Assembly (NCBI RefSeq): GCF_000759675.1
Contig: NZ_BAWM01000086.1
Coordinates: 6,828 to 70,827 of the forward strand
DNA from: Neobacillus niacini
GTDB lineage: Bacteria > Bacillota > Bacilli > Bacillales > Cytobacillaceae
Reading direction: 5' to 3'
DNA length: 64,000 nt
Below, piece after piece: positions 8,919 through 18,480 of the stretch. Position numbers and translations under genes: made by a program. The notes beneath the pieces were generated by a model. The model had not been told where the DNA came from. It did not search any database and saw only the letters and a list, made by a program, of their open reading frames with translations. Position 1 is the stretch's first letter; each line of letters opens with the position of its first letter.

Positions 8919-10751
8919 ATGAAAATGAGGAAATTTCATCAAACGATCAAAAATTATCTACTTTCCCTCCCATACCGAGCAAAATTGATACTTGTTTTTT
9001 CTCTTCTTATTCTCATTACTGCTTCCATTCTAGGAAGTATTACTTACTATCAATTTGCAAAATCGAGCCAGAACAAAACCGAAGAATATCAGATTCAATT
9101 GGCGGATCAAATTAACCAGCATTTAAATCGCTATTTAAAGGAAATGCAGATTATTTCTTTGTCACCATTTTATGACCAAGAGGTTTTGGACATCTTGCAA
9201 TCACATCAAACACCTAGTGAGGTTACATCGTTTCCCCCAGCAGCTGAAAGAGTTCCGATGTGGAGATATATTTCTAGTCTCATCCATATGCGAAATGAAA
9301 TTAGAGGTATACATATCATGGCAAATGACGGTACAATCTTTAGTAATTTAGATTCAAATACAGTCTTGCTAAAAGTTTTCGAAACAGATAATGACTGGAT
9401 CAATAGGATAAAAAAGGCAGACGGGGAGTGGGTCCTGCTTCCTTTACATAAACCAAATTATTATTTAAATAAAGACACTTCTGTATTTTCTGTAGCTAGG
9501 CTCATACGAGATCCCTCCAGCCATGAACCGCTAGGAATTATTAAAATTGATTTAAAGCAGGAATTAATCAATGAAATCGTCAGTAATTCAAATGCGAAAA
9601 GTCATATTTTTATCCTGGATAAGAATAACGAGTTTATTTACCCCAATAAGGAAGATAAACTAATTGAATCCTCTTTTCTATCAGAGATTGAAAATATCAA
9701 GGTGAATAACTATACCAACATCCCGATAAATGGTACAGACTATATGATGGTCTATCATCAGTCAAGCTATTCCGGTGTTAAAACCATCATGCTCACGCCA
9801 CGATCTAGTGTATTTAGTGAAGTGAATCATCTACGGAAAGTGATCATTTTAGTTGTTATCGTGGGAATACTCATCTCATTTTTATTAGGATTTTTGCTTT
9901 CTAAGCCACTAGTAGGTTCGATTCACTCATTACGAAAAGCGATGGGTAAAGTGGAAAAGGGGAACTTTGCCCAGAGGGTAACGATCCAGTCCAATGACGA
10001 AATTGGTGAACTAGGAAAAGGGTTTAACCTCATGATTAATGAAATTGATCGCCTTGTCTCAGAGGTTTACACAACGAGTTTACGAGAAAAAGAGGCTGAA
10101 ATTAGGGCGCTGCAAAGTCAAATGAACCCGCATTTTCTCTATAACACATTAGAATCTATCAATATGCTTGCGATTACAAAGGGCAATCTAGAAGTATCGG
10201 ATATGGTCTCTTCACTGGGTAAATTACTTCGGTACACCATCGATAACTCATCCAAAATTATTACCTTGGATGAAGAATTATCCTTTATTCGGTCCTATGT
10301 GGCGATCCAAAAGGTAAGGATAGGTGAAAACCTCCAATATACTGAAGGCATTGAACCAAATCTAAATAAAGTTTTACTGCCAAAGCTTGTATTACAACCA
10401 CTTGTCGAGAATGCCATTGTTCATGGGATTTTTCAACAAGGCGGGCACATTTTTATAAAGGCATATGTAGAGAGAGGGTTATTAAAAATATCTATTAGGG
10501 ATAACGGGAAAGGGATTACCGAACTAGAATTAACAAAGCTTAAGAGATTAATTGAGAATCAACATACAGTATCGTCTGAAAAACATAATGGGATTGCTTT
10601 AACAAATGTTCATGAACGTCTACAGCTCCTTTATGGAAAACAATTTGGAATAACCATTGATGGTAGGGAACAGAATGGGTTTTCAGTAACGTTGACACTA
10701 CCAATACAGAGAATGGGGGAAGAAACTCGTGAAAGAAATATTAGTGGTTGA
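8919..10751 (+). CDS. YesM-like sensor histidine kinase
   Basis: The 610-residue kinase has a transmembrane helix at about 19-39, an extracytoplasmic sensor domain of about 260 residues, a second helix at about 306-326 and a HAMP region (SKPLVGSIHSLRKAM onward). The His_kinase-type phosphoacceptor motif LQSQMNPHFLYNTLES has its His at residue 405. The ATPase has an N box VENAIVHG and a G box DNGKGI. This architecture belongs to the YesM/LytS-like family, which pairs with AraC-type response regulators and usually controls carbohydrate uptake operons. The next gene, its response regulator, overlaps it by 23 bases, and the binding-protein gene follows, so it probably senses the imported sugar. 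Confidence 0.9.
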   Translation: MKMRKFHQTIKNYLLSLPYRAKLILVFSLLILITASILGSITYYQFAKSSQNKTEEYQIQLADQINQHLNRYLKEMQIISLSPFYDQEVLDILQSHQTPSEVTSFPPAAERVPMWRYISSLIHMRNEIRGIHIMANDGTIFSNLDSNTVLLKVFETDNDWINRIKKADGEWVLLPLHKPNYYLNKDTSVFSVARLIRDPSSHEPLGIIKIDLKQELINEIVSNSNAKSHIFILDKNNEFIYPNKEDKLIESSFLSEIENIKVNNYTNIPINGTDYMMVYHQSSYSGVKTIMLTPRSSVFSEVNHLRKVIILVVIVGILISFLLGFLLSKPLVGSIHSLRKAMGKVEKGNFAQRVTIQSNDEIGELGKGFNLMINEIDRLVSEVYTTSLREKEAEIRALQSQMNPHFLYNTLESINMLAITKGNLEVSDMVSSLGKLLRYTIDNSSKIITLDEELSFIRSYVAIQKVRIGENLQYTEGIEPNLNKVLLPKLVLQPLVENAIVHGIFQQGGHIFIKAYVERGLLKISIRDNGKGITELELTKLKRLIENQHTVSSEKHNGIALTNVHERLQLLYGKQFGITIDGREQNGFSVTLTLPIQRMGEETRERNISG

Positions 10752-11430
10752 GGATGAAGCCATTATTCGACAGGGGCTAAAAATATTACTTGAACAAGTG
10801 ATCGGAGGGTTTCAGGTTACGGAAGCAAAAAGTGGTGAGGAGGGACTAACCCTTTTTCACCAACGAATACCGCATTTAATTATTACCGATATACGAATGG
10901 GCGGTATGGATGGACTTACCTTTATTTCTAGGGTAAGACAGATTTCCGAAGATGTACCGATTATTATTTTAAGTGGGCATGGTGATTTTGAATATGCCCG
11001 GACTGCTATGCGTTACAGTATCACCGATTATCTATTAAAACCTATAAATAGAGTCGAGTTATCAGAGACGTTATCAAAAATATTTAAGGATCAAGAGGAA
11101 GAGAAAATAGAAACCTCAAAACAATTCCAAAAAATCCTTCAATACATAAATGACAACTTAAGTCATGAAATTACCTTAAAACACATCGCAGACCATGTCT
11201 ATTTGAATCCACAATATGTAGGACAATTATTCAAGTCAGAACTGAATCAAACCTTTACGGATTATATAACGGAAGAACGTTTAAAACGGGCGAAGCATTT
11301 ATTAAAAGGTACTAGTTTAAAGGTATACGAGGTGGCACAGCTTTCAGGATATAGAAGTCCCAAGCATTTTATGACTGTCTTTAAGCAAGAGGTAGGGACA
11401 ACACCCGTGCAATTTCGGAATTTTTCATAA
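10729..11430 (+). CDS. YesN-like AraC-type response regulator, compact form
   Basis: The 233-residue protein has a receiver domain (acidic pair E8-D9, phosphoacceptor Asp54 in LIITDIRMGG, Lys in YLLKPIN) and a C-terminal AraC double helix-turn-helix (about 135-232, with VYLNPQYVGQLFKSEL and VAQLSGYRSPKHFMTVFKQEVGTTP). It lacks the roughly 250-residue linker that many YesN proteins carry. The start is GTG at 10729, overlapping the kinase gene, so translation is coupled. It probably activates the binding-protein/permease operon that begins 100 bases downstream. Confidence 0.9.
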   Translation: MKEILVVEDEAIIRQGLKILLEQVIGGFQVTEAKSGEEGLTLFHQRIPHLIITDIRMGGMDGLTFISRVRQISEDVPIIILSGHGDFEYARTAMRYSITDYLLKPINRVELSETLSKIFKDQEEEKIETSKQFQKILQYINDNLSHEITLKHIADHVYLNPQYVGQLFKSELNQTFTDYITEERLKRAKHLLKGTSLKVYEVAQLSGYRSPKHFMTVFKQEVGTTPVQFRNFS

Positions 11431-11460
11431 AATTTTTTACAAATCTATGATTAACGAACT

Positions 11461-11488
11461 ATATCTCTTTTTGAAGGGATATTTTTTG
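11461..11488 (+). terminator. Probable terminator after the two-component genes
   Basis: ATATCTC pairs with GGGATAT (one G-U pair) across an 8-base loop and is followed by TTTTTT. It separates the regulator genes from the transport operon. Confidence 0.5.
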
Positions 11489-11532
11489 TAGGGCTTCATC
11501 TTTAAAATGTAAGACAAAGGGAGGTATGTCAA

Positions 11533-12816
11533 ATGAAGAGAAAGATAGGACTCATTTTTTTAACACTTTTAATGGTAGCGTTTACAGTGGCGTGCAGTAA
11601 CAACACTGAAACGGGATCGAAGGAAAATGGCTCAAAAGAGGATGAAGAAGTTGAGTTGACCTTTATGATGTGGGGAAATGAAGCACATCAAGAAGTGTAC
11701 AACAAATTAATTGCAAAATTTAACGAAACACACCCGAATATTAAGGTGAAGATGGAAAGTGTACCATTTCCAGATTATCAGCAGAAAATCACCGTTTTAG
11801 CTGCTGGTAGAGAACTACCGGATGTTGGTTGGGTGGCAGAGCGGATGGCACCTCAATTTATGGAAAATGGACTGTTAGCAGATGTATCTTCCTTTAAGGA
11901 AGATAAAGAATATAACATGGATGACTTTTTCCCATCCACACTCGATTTATTCGAGAAGGATAGTAAATTGTACGGAATCCCATTTTCAACTCCGCCAATG
12001 GTTATGTTCTATAACAAAGACTTGTTCGTAAATGCTGGTGAGAAAACACCAAATGAACATGTAGCAGCGGGAACGTGGAATTGGGAGCAGTTCGAAAAGT
12101 CAGCAAAGGCGATTTCAGCTGATGGTGTCTATGGTGCGAACTTCTTCCGTGATTGGAATACGTGGATTTCCTTACTATCACATACTTGGGGTAATGGCGG
12201 TGACTTGTTTAATAAAGACATGAGCAAATTCACTTGGAATAGCCCACAAGGTCTCGAAACATTAAGCATGCTTGATCGTATGATGTTCAAAGATTCATCA
12301 CATCCAAAAGCTGGTGAACAAATAAGCTTTGATTCTGGAAAAATTGGGATGTTCTTCGACGTTTATAGCTATGTATCAGCTGCTCGTAATGTAAAAGATT
12401 TTGCGTGGGACATTGCACCACTTCCAGAAGGAACAGAAGGCAGATTTCCAATGCTAGGTCAGGCAGGATATGGATTATTTAAAGATTCAAAACATCCGGA
12501 AGAGGCTAAAGAATTACTTAAATTTTTTACAAGTCAAGAGGGAATCACTGAAACATCCACATTCTTTGTACCACCACGTGAGTCTGTGCTAAGTTCTGAC
12601 GCGTTTGTAAATCAGCCAAATAACCCGCCGGCAGAAAGTATTAAACGTGCGGTTATTGATGAAATGGATAATGCCCGTTTACAAGCTGGTCATGTGGAAT
12701 GGCAAAAAATTGATACGGCGATTCAATTTGGGTTCGACGAACTATTTGGTCAATTGAAAAAGCCAGAAGACATCTTAAAAGGTATGGAAGAAAAAATCAA
12801 TCCGATATTGAAGTAA
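11533..12816 (+). CDS. Sugar ABC transporter substrate-binding lipoprotein (family 1)
   Basis: The 427-residue precursor has a lipoprotein signal (lipobox TVAC, Cys21) and a family-1 solute-binding fold: LTFMMWGNEAHQEVYNKLI, FNETHPNIKVKMESV, YGIPFSTPPMVMFYNKDLF and a C-terminal AAxxLLKFF-like segment. The protein is anchored outside the membrane and delivers an oligosaccharide or sugar derivative to the permeases encoded at 13587-15348. GGGAGG is well placed before the ATG. A hairpin follows it, as is usual in such operons, to allow excess binding protein over permease. Confidence 0.9.
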   Translation: MKRKIGLIFLTLLMVAFTVACSNNTETGSKENGSKEDEEVELTFMMWGNEAHQEVYNKLIAKFNETHPNIKVKMESVPFPDYQQKITVLAAGRELPDVGWVAERMAPQFMENGLLADVSSFKEDKEYNMDDFFPSTLDLFEKDSKLYGIPFSTPPMVMFYNKDLFVNAGEKTPNEHVAAGTWNWEQFEKSAKAISADGVYGANFFRDWNTWISLLSHTWGNGGDLFNKDMSKFTWNSPQGLETLSMLDRMMFKDSSHPKAGEQISFDSGKIGMFFDVYSYVSAARNVKDFAWDIAPLPEGTEGRFPMLGQAGYGLFKDSKHPEEAKELLKFFTSQEGITETSTFFVPPRESVLSSDAFVNQPNNPPAESIKRAVIDEMDNARLQAGHVEWQKIDTAIQFGFDELFGQLKKPEDILKGMEEKINPILK

Positions 12817-12824
12817 TCAAAAAG

Positions 12825-12856
12825 ATGCGGTTAAACCTGAATAGGCTTAACCGCAT
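12825..12856 (+). terminator. Intra-operon hairpin after the binding-protein gene
   Basis: ATGCGGTTAA and TTAACCGCAT form a perfect 10-bp stem with a 12-base loop, followed only by ACCTTTTA. It is probably an attenuator or mRNA-stabilising hairpin rather than a full stop, since the following genes belong functionally with the transporter. Confidence 0.6.
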
Positions 12857-12879
12857 ACCTTTTACAGGGGTGAAAGACT

Positions 12880-13572
12880 ATGACGGCATCATTAAAACAA
12901 AATCTTACAGAAAATAAAATGACTTTAATTGTGAGTTTACCAGAAAATCGATTCGATTTAGCAAGGGCTGCCATTCAGACAGGCGTAGATGCAGTTAAAC
13001 TGCATGTGAATGTCAATCATCGTGCATCAGGAAATATGTTTAAGTCAGTGGAATCTTATGTTGAAATATTTCGCAGTATTAGGGATGAATTTTCTGGACC
13101 ACTTGGAATCGTTCCGGGTGGGTCATTTGGAGATATAAAACAAAGTGAAATGGAGCAGCTCATCGCTCTAGGGTTCAATTTTTATTCCATTTATGCCCAT
13201 GATAAACCAAGCTGGATGCTTGGGCTAGACAAGATTGAAAAAACATTTGCGATATCGAGTGACTATTCTCTCGAAACTATAGGTAACGTTAAGCATTTGG
13301 GTGTTACCGCTTTAGAAGCGTCCATCATTCGAGGAGAAGAGTATGGATCGCCACTAACCTTCAAGGATGTGCTTGCCTATAATTGGCTTGTCCAACATGT
13401 CGATGTTCCTGTTCTTGTTCCTTCACAAAGGAAGTTAGTTCCTTCTGATATTCCTTTACTAGCTAAGGCTGGGGTAAAAGCGGTTATGCTCGGTGCCATC
13501 GTGATTGGACACACTGAAGAAAGTATTCAACATGCTATTATATCTTTTCGAAATGCAATCGATTCATTGTAA
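12880..13572 (+). CDS. Unrecognised TIM-barrel-like protein in the sugar operon
   Basis: This 230-residue soluble protein has alternating strand/helix periodicity. Short hydrophobic strands end in charged residues (MTLIVSLPEN, AVKLHVNVNH, LGIVPGG, FYSIYAHD, VTALEASI, VPVLVPS, AVMLGAIV), as in phosphate-binding (beta/alpha)8 barrels such as NanE-type epimerases or indole-glycerol-phosphate enzymes. The last strand, KAVMLGAIVIG, resembles the phosphate-binding end of such barrels. It lies between the binding-protein gene and the permease genes, an unusual place for an enzyme. A catabolic epimerase, aldolase or isomerase acting on the imported sugar is inferred, not shown. Confidence 0.6.
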   Translation: MTASLKQNLTENKMTLIVSLPENRFDLARAAIQTGVDAVKLHVNVNHRASGNMFKSVESYVEIFRSIRDEFSGPLGIVPGGSFGDIKQSEMEQLIALGFNFYSIYAHDKPSWMLGLDKIEKTFAISSDYSLETIGNVKHLGVTALEASIIRGEEYGSPLTFKDVLAYNWLVQHVDVPVLVPSQRKLVPSDIPLLAKAGVKAVMLGAIVIGHTEESIQHAIISFRNAIDSL

Positions 13573-13586
13573 AGGGGGTAGGAGAG

Positions 13587-14522
13587 TTGGAATCAAATGT
13601 TCAAACTGAGAAAGTTCTACCCACAAAGGGTATCAAAAGAAGAAAGAAATTCATCGGCAGTGAATCGTTTTATGGCTATTTATTTGTTAGTCCAATGGTG
13701 ATTGGCTTTCTGTTGATTATGTTTTTTCCGCTAGTCTATTCCATTTATATGAGTTTAACAGATTGGCAGCTTCTCGGTGATCCAAATTTCATTGGGACGG
13801 AAAACTATCAACGCTTAGTAAATGATCCCGACTTTTGGGTAGTATTGAAAAACACGCTTATTTTTGCAGCCGGTCTGGTGCCAATCAATATCCTGATTGC
13901 GCTAATGTTGGCATTGCTGCTACAGAGGAATTTACCTGGAATTGGATTCTTTCGAACGGCGATTTTTATTCCCGTGATGACTTCTATCGTGGTTTGGTCG
14001 ATTATTTGGAAATATATGTTTGGAACCGAGGAAGGATTTATTAACCAAGTACTTGCTGCCATTGGAATTGACGGACCCGCCTGGCTCTATGATCCAGATC
14101 TAGCTCTGGGAGCCGTTATTGTGGTAAGTGCTTTGAAAAATGTTGGTTTAAATATGGTGTTATTCTTAGCTGCCCTTCAGCAAGTGGACAAAAATCTTTA
14201 TGAAGCTTCCTATTTAGATGGAGCCAATAAAGTAAAACAATTTTGGCATGTCACGCTGCCAATGATTACACCTACTGTATTTTTAACATTAATTTTAACG
14301 GTGATAGGTTCAATGAAGGTGTTTGGGCAAATCTATGTGATGACAAACGGTGGACCTGGAAATCATACGAAGGTTTTAGTTTACTATATTTGGGAGAATG
14401 CATTTAAACTATTTGATTTTGGATATGCATCGGCCATAGCACTTGTTTTATTTGTGATTATCTTATTTTTTACCATCATTCAATGGAGTGCAAGAAAAAG
14501 GTGGGTTTTCCATGAAGAATAA
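13587..14522 (+). CDS. Sugar ABC transporter permease (MalF/UgpA type)
   Basis: This 311-residue integral membrane protein has six transmembrane helices and the permease EAA loop YEASYLDGANKVKQFWHVTLPMI (core E-A-S-x3-G), which docks the ATPase. The pattern SFYGYLFVSPMVIGFLLIMFFP at the N-terminus is typical of CUT1 permeases. TTG at 13587 is the start, with AAAGGGGGTAGGAG immediately upstream. It overlaps the second permease gene by 11 bases. No ATPase gene is in this operon, so a shared MsmX-like ATPase elsewhere is expected from knowledge of Bacillus CUT1 systems. Confidence 0.9.
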   Translation: MESNVQTEKVLPTKGIKRRKKFIGSESFYGYLFVSPMVIGFLLIMFFPLVYSIYMSLTDWQLLGDPNFIGTENYQRLVNDPDFWVVLKNTLIFAAGLVPINILIALMLALLLQRNLPGIGFFRTAIFIPVMTSIVVWSIIWKYMFGTEEGFINQVLAAIGIDGPAWLYDPDLALGAVIVVSALKNVGLNMVLFLAALQQVDKNLYEASYLDGANKVKQFWHVTLPMITPTVFLTLILTVIGSMKVFGQIYVMTNGGPGNHTKVLVYYIWENAFKLFDFGYASAIALVLFVIILFFTIIQWSARKRWVFHEE

Positions 14523-15348
14523 AAACAAAAACGGAATCTTTACAAAGGTATTATTTTACGGAGTGCTATCACTAATATCGCTTATCATGATTGTCCCTTT
14601 TTTATGGATGATCAATACTTCATTCAAGGATTCAACGAAAATATTTATTTTCCAATTAATCCCTAACCCGTTTAAGTGGGAAAACTATTTACAGGTGTTA
14701 GAATCGACACCATTTCATCTTTTCTATTTTAATAGCTTATATATTGCGATTTTAGTAACAGTCGGAACCATCTTTTTGGGTTCATTAGCCGGTTACGCCT
14801 TTGCAAAACTTACGTTTAAGGGGAGCTCGTTTCTTTTTCTCTGTTTGTTAAGTACGATGATGATCCCGGTAGAGGTCATCACCATTCCCTTATTTTTATT
14901 TATGAGAGATTTAGGGTTAATCAACACACATGTTCCGTTAATTGCAATTCCGATTTTAGGTCCGGCAGGAGTATTTGGCGTATTCGTTATGAGACAATTT
15001 TTTTTATTGGTGCCTAAGGAGCTTGAAGAAGCTGCCAAATTAGATGGCTGCTCGTACTTCCGTATTTACTGGAACATCATGCTTCCGTTAGCAAAACCAG
15101 CCGTTGCAACGCTTACGATTTTTACTTTTTTAACAAGCTGGAATGAATTTTATGAACCACTTATTTATATTAACTCAAAAGAACTAATGACCTTACCATT
15201 AGCATTGGCCTTATTTACCGATGAGGTTGGTACGAAGTGGGAGCTGCTTATGAGTGCATCGGTGATGGCAACTGTACCATTGTTAATTATCTTCTTTTTT
15301 GCCCAAAAGCAATTTATAGAAGGGGTTGCTATGACTGGCGGCAAGTAA
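14512..15348 (+). CDS. Sugar ABC transporter permease (MalG/UgpE type)
   Basis: This 278-residue partner permease has six transmembrane helices and the EAA motif EEAAKLDGCSYFRIYWNIMLPL. It ends with the GVAMTGGK-type tail common to MalG-like CUT1 permeases. The ATG at 14512, with AAAAGGTGGG upstream, is preferred over the in-frame GTG at 14488. It follows and overlaps the first permease gene and precedes the FAD-oxidoreductase gene by 35 bases in what looks like one transcript. Confidence 0.9.
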   Translation: MKNKNKNGIFTKVLFYGVLSLISLIMIVPFLWMINTSFKDSTKIFIFQLIPNPFKWENYLQVLESTPFHLFYFNSLYIAILVTVGTIFLGSLAGYAFAKLTFKGSSFLFLCLLSTMMIPVEVITIPLFLFMRDLGLINTHVPLIAIPILGPAGVFGVFVMRQFFLLVPKELEEAAKLDGCSYFRIYWNIMLPLAKPAVATLTIFTFLTSWNEFYEPLIYINSKELMTLPLALALFTDEVGTKWELLMSASVMATVPLLIIFFFAQKQFIEGVAMTGGK

Positions 15349-15383
15349 TCAGAGACTTAAATACGAAAAAGGATGTGTCTTTT

Positions 15384-16724
15384 TTGAAGAGAGAACTAGA
15401 ATTTGATGTCGTCGTAGCAGGTGGAGGTCCTGCCGGGATCAATGCAGCGATTGCTTCAGGTAGAGCAGGAGCAAAAACACTATTAATTGAAAGGTATGGT
15501 TTTTTAGGTGGAATGTCGACAGTAGCACTTGTCTATCCATGGATGACCTTCCACACAGAATCAGGAAAACAAGTTATTAAGGGCATTGCACAGGAAATCG
15601 TTCAGAGGTTAATGGATAGTGATGGATCACCTGGTCATTTGCGCGATACCGTAGGGTTTACCAATACACTTACCCCATACCATCCTGAAAAATATAAGCT
15701 GTTAGCATTAGAAATGCTAGATGAAGCAGGGGTAGAAGTCCTTGTTCATAGCTTTGTAGATAAGGTTAAGGTAGAGGGAAATAAAATTTCTTCTATTAAT
15801 CTAACAACTAAATCAGGACCGATAAGAGTTGCTGCAAAGCAATTTGTTGATACAACAGGGGATGCGGATATTGCTTACTTATCGGGTGCCCCTTGTTTAA
15901 AAGGGAGAGAAGGTGATAGTAAAACACAGCCAATGACGATGAAGTTCAGGATGCGGGGCGTGGACCTTTCGAAGGTAAAGGAAGCCATGAAGGCAAATCC
16001 AAGTAATTTTTATAAAAAGACACCGATTGCTGAATTGGATGAAATACCAATCACCGGTGTACAGGGATTTTATAAGGAATGGAAGGAATCCGGAGTGCCG
16101 ATCAATCGGGATCAAGTTCTCTTTTTTGCAGGTCCTGAAGAAGATGAGGTACTCGTCAATTGCACCCGTGTTCAAGGACTAGATGGAACAGATGTATTTG
16201 ATTTAACCAAAGCGGAAAAAGAAGGCAGGAAGCAAGTATTGATGATGGCTGAATTTTTGCAGCAGAAAATTCCTGGATTTGAAACGGCTTCTATCTCAGC
16301 TGTTGGATCGCAAATTGGTATTCGTGAAACAAGAAGGATTGACGGGCAGTATGCGCTCACGATTGAGGATGTTGTAGCAGGAAAGAAATTTGATGATACG
16401 ATCGCTCTCAGCGGCTATCCAGTTGATATCCATGACCCTACCGGGAAAGGCGTTCAAGCCAATGACATCGAGGGTGACGGATGTTATGGAATTCCCTATC
16501 GATGTCTCGTGCCAAAGGTAATTGAAAATCTATTAGTGGCAGGAAGATGTATTTCAACTACTCACGAGGCATTAGCTACAACTAGACTGACTCCTAGTGC
16601 AATGGCAACAGGGCAAGCCGCTGGAACAGCCGCAGCACTTGCTATTACCGATCATGTGGCACCTAAAGATATTGATATTAAAAAGCTTCAAGGCATTTTG
16701 ATAGAGAATGGTGTGGTCATTTAA
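15384..16724 (+). CDS. FAD-dependent oxidoreductase
   Basis: This 446-residue flavoprotein has an N-terminal dinucleotide fold (VVVAGGGPAGINAAIASGRAG, then LLIERYGFLGGMSTVALVYPWMTF) and a late FAD-contact segment (NLLVAGRCISTTHEALATTRLTPSAMATGQAAGTA). This is the FAD_oxidored (PF12831-type) arrangement that is common beside sugar ABC transporters and DUF-type hydrolases in Firmicutes. Such enzymes probably oxidise a carbohydrate or cyclitol; the substrate is not known. Start: TTG at 15384 with AAGGATG upstream. The open frame extends 49 codons further upstream, but through the preceding permease gene. Confidence 0.85.
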   Translation: MKRELEFDVVVAGGGPAGINAAIASGRAGAKTLLIERYGFLGGMSTVALVYPWMTFHTESGKQVIKGIAQEIVQRLMDSDGSPGHLRDTVGFTNTLTPYHPEKYKLLALEMLDEAGVEVLVHSFVDKVKVEGNKISSINLTTKSGPIRVAAKQFVDTTGDADIAYLSGAPCLKGREGDSKTQPMTMKFRMRGVDLSKVKEAMKANPSNFYKKTPIAELDEIPITGVQGFYKEWKESGVPINRDQVLFFAGPEEDEVLVNCTRVQGLDGTDVFDLTKAEKEGRKQVLMMAEFLQQKIPGFETASISAVGSQIGIRETRRIDGQYALTIEDVVAGKKFDDTIALSGYPVDIHDPTGKGVQANDIEGDGCYGIPYRCLVPKVIENLLVAGRCISTTHEALATTRLTPSAMATGQAAGTAAALAITDHVAPKDIDIKKLQGILIENGVVI

Positions 16725-16748
16725 ATTCTTTTTTAGAGGAGGAAACAT

Positions 16749-18398
16749 ATGAAACACTGGAGAAAAATCGTATCCCTAAGTCTTGCATTACTACTTTTTT
16801 TTAGTTCTGTCGCTATGATTTCTGCTGAAGAAATTAAACAAGAACAAGCTACACTCTTACTGGTTCCCTTAGATGACAGACCCGCCAATGTTTACTTTCC
16901 ACAGAAAGTGGGTGCTTCTGCGGGTATACAAGTGATTTCACCGCCAAAAGAGATGATAGGTAAATTTACGCAGCCAGGAAATGGCCAAGAAATTAGTAAG
17001 TGGCTTTTAGAGAATGGAGACCAAGCCGATGGGTTCGTCATTTCAACGAGTATGCTTGCCTATGGCGGTTTAGTAGCTTCTCGTACAGGCGTCAAATCGT
17101 TAGAAGAAGCAACGAAGGATATCCAGGTAATAAAAGAATTGAAAAAATTGTACCCTGAAAAACCTGTATATGTCTTTGATACGATTCAAAGATTAGCCGT
17201 CACTGCGATAAGCGATGAATACTTAAAATATTATTCATTAATAAGTGAGTGGGCGGTTTTATATGACAAGGTAGTGAACCTAGGGATGCCAGGAAAAGAG
17301 CGATTAGAAGTGTTAGAGTCGACGATCCCTGCGACGGTATTGGAAGATTACAAGAAAGCTAGAGCTAGAAATCACACCGTTAATAACTTAATGGTTGAAT
17401 GGGTTAATGAAGGTTATATCGACCATTTAATACTGGCACAGGATGACGCAGCACCTTATGGACTTCATCGTGCGGAAAGAGAGCTTTTACTCCAAAAGGT
17501 GAACCAACTAGATGTCGAAGACCAAGTTGCTGTCTTCCCAGGTGCAGATGAAGTGGGAGTGGTATTGGTATCACGATTTGTCAACCAATTATATAAAACC
17601 TCTCCGGCATTCTTTATTGAATATGGAGGAGTTCATGGCAAGGACTGGATTGCTCCTTTTGAAGATACCACCTTCGATTACAATGTTCAAAAGCATATCG
17701 TTTCTGCTGGAGGCAGAGTCGTTGATAACGAGGACGATGCTGATATCCATCTTCTATTAAACACACCATCTGAGAGTGGAACACCTAGATTAGAAGATAT
17801 TGAAGAGCTTGTCGCTAGAACGAACGAATTAACAACAAGTGGAAAACAAGTGGCTATTGGTGATGTCTTAATCGTTAACAAGGCTGATGAGGCTTTTGTT
17901 ACGGAGCTTGCTGAAACAGTAGATTTAACAAAAATTCTAGCCTATAGCGGCTGGAATACGGCTGGAAATGCACTTGGAATTACAGTAGGTCATGCAGCAG
18001 CACGTACTGCATTTTTAGAGCAACAGTCAGGATTCGGTGTGCCTTTATATGAACAGGCTGCTGAAAATCATTATGAATTTTTACTCCACCGGTTTGCTAA
18101 AGACCAAGGGTATAAAAATGTTGTCCATCCGGCAGCAAGAGCCTATATCGGACAAATTGGCGCAAGTGAATGGGACTTAGGGAACAAATATGATTTAGTA
18201 AACAGCTTTGTAAAAGAAAGATTAACAGCTGAAACAGTAAATTGGTACCAATATTTTGATGATAAAGAAGTGTACATTGGTTCAAGAGGAAATAAGGATT
18301 TCTACAAAACTATCTCATCTCTAGAAAATGTTCATGTAAACCTGCCATGGCCAAGAATTTTTGAGGCAGAGTTAGAACCAGAGTTGGACCTCGAATAA
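16749..18398 (+). CDS. Secreted DUF4127 family protein
   Basis: This 549-residue protein has a cleavable signal peptide (about residues 1-26). It then shows the DUF4127 opening ATLLLVPLDDRPANVYFPQKVG and conserved motifs STSMLAYGGLVASR, LAQDDAAPYG, FPGADEVGVVL and YSGWNTAGNALG. The family is found in Firmicutes next to carbohydrate genes; its activity is undescribed. The many conserved Asp residues and the secreted location would fit a hydrolase acting on an extracellular glycan, but this is inference. The start has AGGAGG ideally spaced. It is the last gene of the 11.5-18.4 kb operon, closed by a terminator. Confidence 0.85.
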   Translation: MKHWRKIVSLSLALLLFFSSVAMISAEEIKQEQATLLLVPLDDRPANVYFPQKVGASAGIQVISPPKEMIGKFTQPGNGQEISKWLLENGDQADGFVISTSMLAYGGLVASRTGVKSLEEATKDIQVIKELKKLYPEKPVYVFDTIQRLAVTAISDEYLKYYSLISEWAVLYDKVVNLGMPGKERLEVLESTIPATVLEDYKKARARNHTVNNLMVEWVNEGYIDHLILAQDDAAPYGLHRAERELLLQKVNQLDVEDQVAVFPGADEVGVVLVSRFVNQLYKTSPAFFIEYGGVHGKDWIAPFEDTTFDYNVQKHIVSAGGRVVDNEDDADIHLLLNTPSESGTPRLEDIEELVARTNELTTSGKQVAIGDVLIVNKADEAFVTELAETVDLTKILAYSGWNTAGNALGITVGHAAARTAFLEQQSGFGVPLYEQAAENHYEFLLHRFAKDQGYKNVVHPAARAYIGQIGASEWDLGNKYDLVNSFVKERLTAETVNWYQYFDDKEVYIGSRGNKDFYKTISSLENVHVNLPWPRIFEAELEPELDLE

Positions 18399-18410
18399 TT
18401 AATAGTAGAG

Positions 18411-18440
18411 GGCAGAAGTATTTCTGCCTTCTTTCATTTT
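18411..18440 (+). terminator. Terminator of the sugar operon
   Basis: GGCAGAA/TTCTGCC with a 4-base loop is followed by TTCTTTCATTTTTTTT, 12 bases past the DUF4127 stop codon. Confidence 0.75.
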
Positions 18441-18480
18441 TTTTATGCTCTGTTCAATAATATTGTTTATTATCAAATAT

